Assembly (NCBI GenBank): GCA_021160885.1
Contig: JAGHBR010000089.1
Coordinates: 1 to 7,722, forward strand
Direction of reading: 5' to 3'
DNA length: 7,722 nucleotides
Source of the DNA: Caldisericaceae bacterium
GTDB lineage: Bacteria; Calditrichota; Calditrichia; Calditrichales; Calditrichaceae
Shown here: piece by piece, positions 7,645 to 7,722 of the stretch
Layout: each line of letters starts with the position of its first letter
Position numbering within the stretch: position 1 is the stretch's first letter
The notes under the pieces: generated by a model
Database searches by the model: none
What the model was told of the DNA's origin: nothing
The model's input: the letters and a program-made list of their open reading frames with translations, nothing else
Made by a program: the position numbers and the translations under genes

Positions 7645-7722
7645 ATGAGAATAATTAAAAATATTTTTTTGCTGGTAAGTATTTTAATTATAATTTATTT
7701 CATTAATCACTATACTCCCGCT
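7645..7722 (+). CDS. 5' end of an unidentified exported or membrane protein gene (partial)
   Basis: An open frame of 26 codons runs off the window end. It encodes MRIIKNIFLLVSIL, continues with a further Ile-rich stretch, and reaches NHYTPA. The N-terminus has the form of a signal peptide or membrane anchor: a positively charged n-region (R2, K5) followed by about 14 hydrophobic residues. There is no lipobox Cys in the visible part. A good Shine-Dalgarno precedes it and it lies 66 bp after the CotH gene on the same strand. The family cannot be told from so few residues. By context it may be one more exported member of the same cluster. Confidence 0.65.
   Translation, partial: MRIIKNIFLLVSILIIIYFINHYTPA

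Overview
This is an AT-rich window with densely packed genes, all on the + strand. Three complete long genes follow each other at gaps of about 35 bp, with the tail of one gene before them and the start of another after them. The third gene ends in a type IX secretion (Por/FlgD-like) sorting tail. It also carries the combination lamin-tail domain, chitobiase-C-like domain and CotH kinase, common in secreted proteins of the Fibrobacteres-Chlorobi-Bacteroidetes (FCB) superphylum. An FCB bacterium is therefore likely, for example Bacteroidota, Ignavibacteriota, Calditrichota or a related candidate phylum. The sequence alone does not settle the phylum.

Layout: 2-133 is the 3' end of an unidentified gene. 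134-210 is a 77-bp gap with no convincing signal. 211-2961 encodes a 916-residue exported protein in which two copies of an unnamed domain flank a LamG/concanavalin-like jelly roll. 2997-4565 encodes an exported GH29 alpha-L-fucosidase. 4603-7578 encodes a 991-residue secreted CotH-family protein with two lamin-tail domains and a T9SS tail. 7579-7644 is a short gap with a weak hairpin and a good Shine-Dalgarno. 7645-7722 is the start of a gene whose product begins with a hydrophobic segment.

The three complete genes and their tight spacing look like one operon for extracytoplasmic glycan handling. The fucosidase would release alpha-L-fucose in the periplasm. The LamG protein may bind or process the same fucosylated polysaccharide. 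The CotH protein would be exported through the outer membrane and may be cell-surface attached or released. No SusC/SusD pair, sulfatase, regulator or fucose catabolic gene lies in this window, so a polysaccharide-utilisation role is inferred from context. The least described element is the 916-residue protein with its duplicated domain. The pairing of a CotH-type kinase fold with a fucosidase is the most unusual piece of context. No tRNA, rRNA, CRISPR array or mobile element was recognised.
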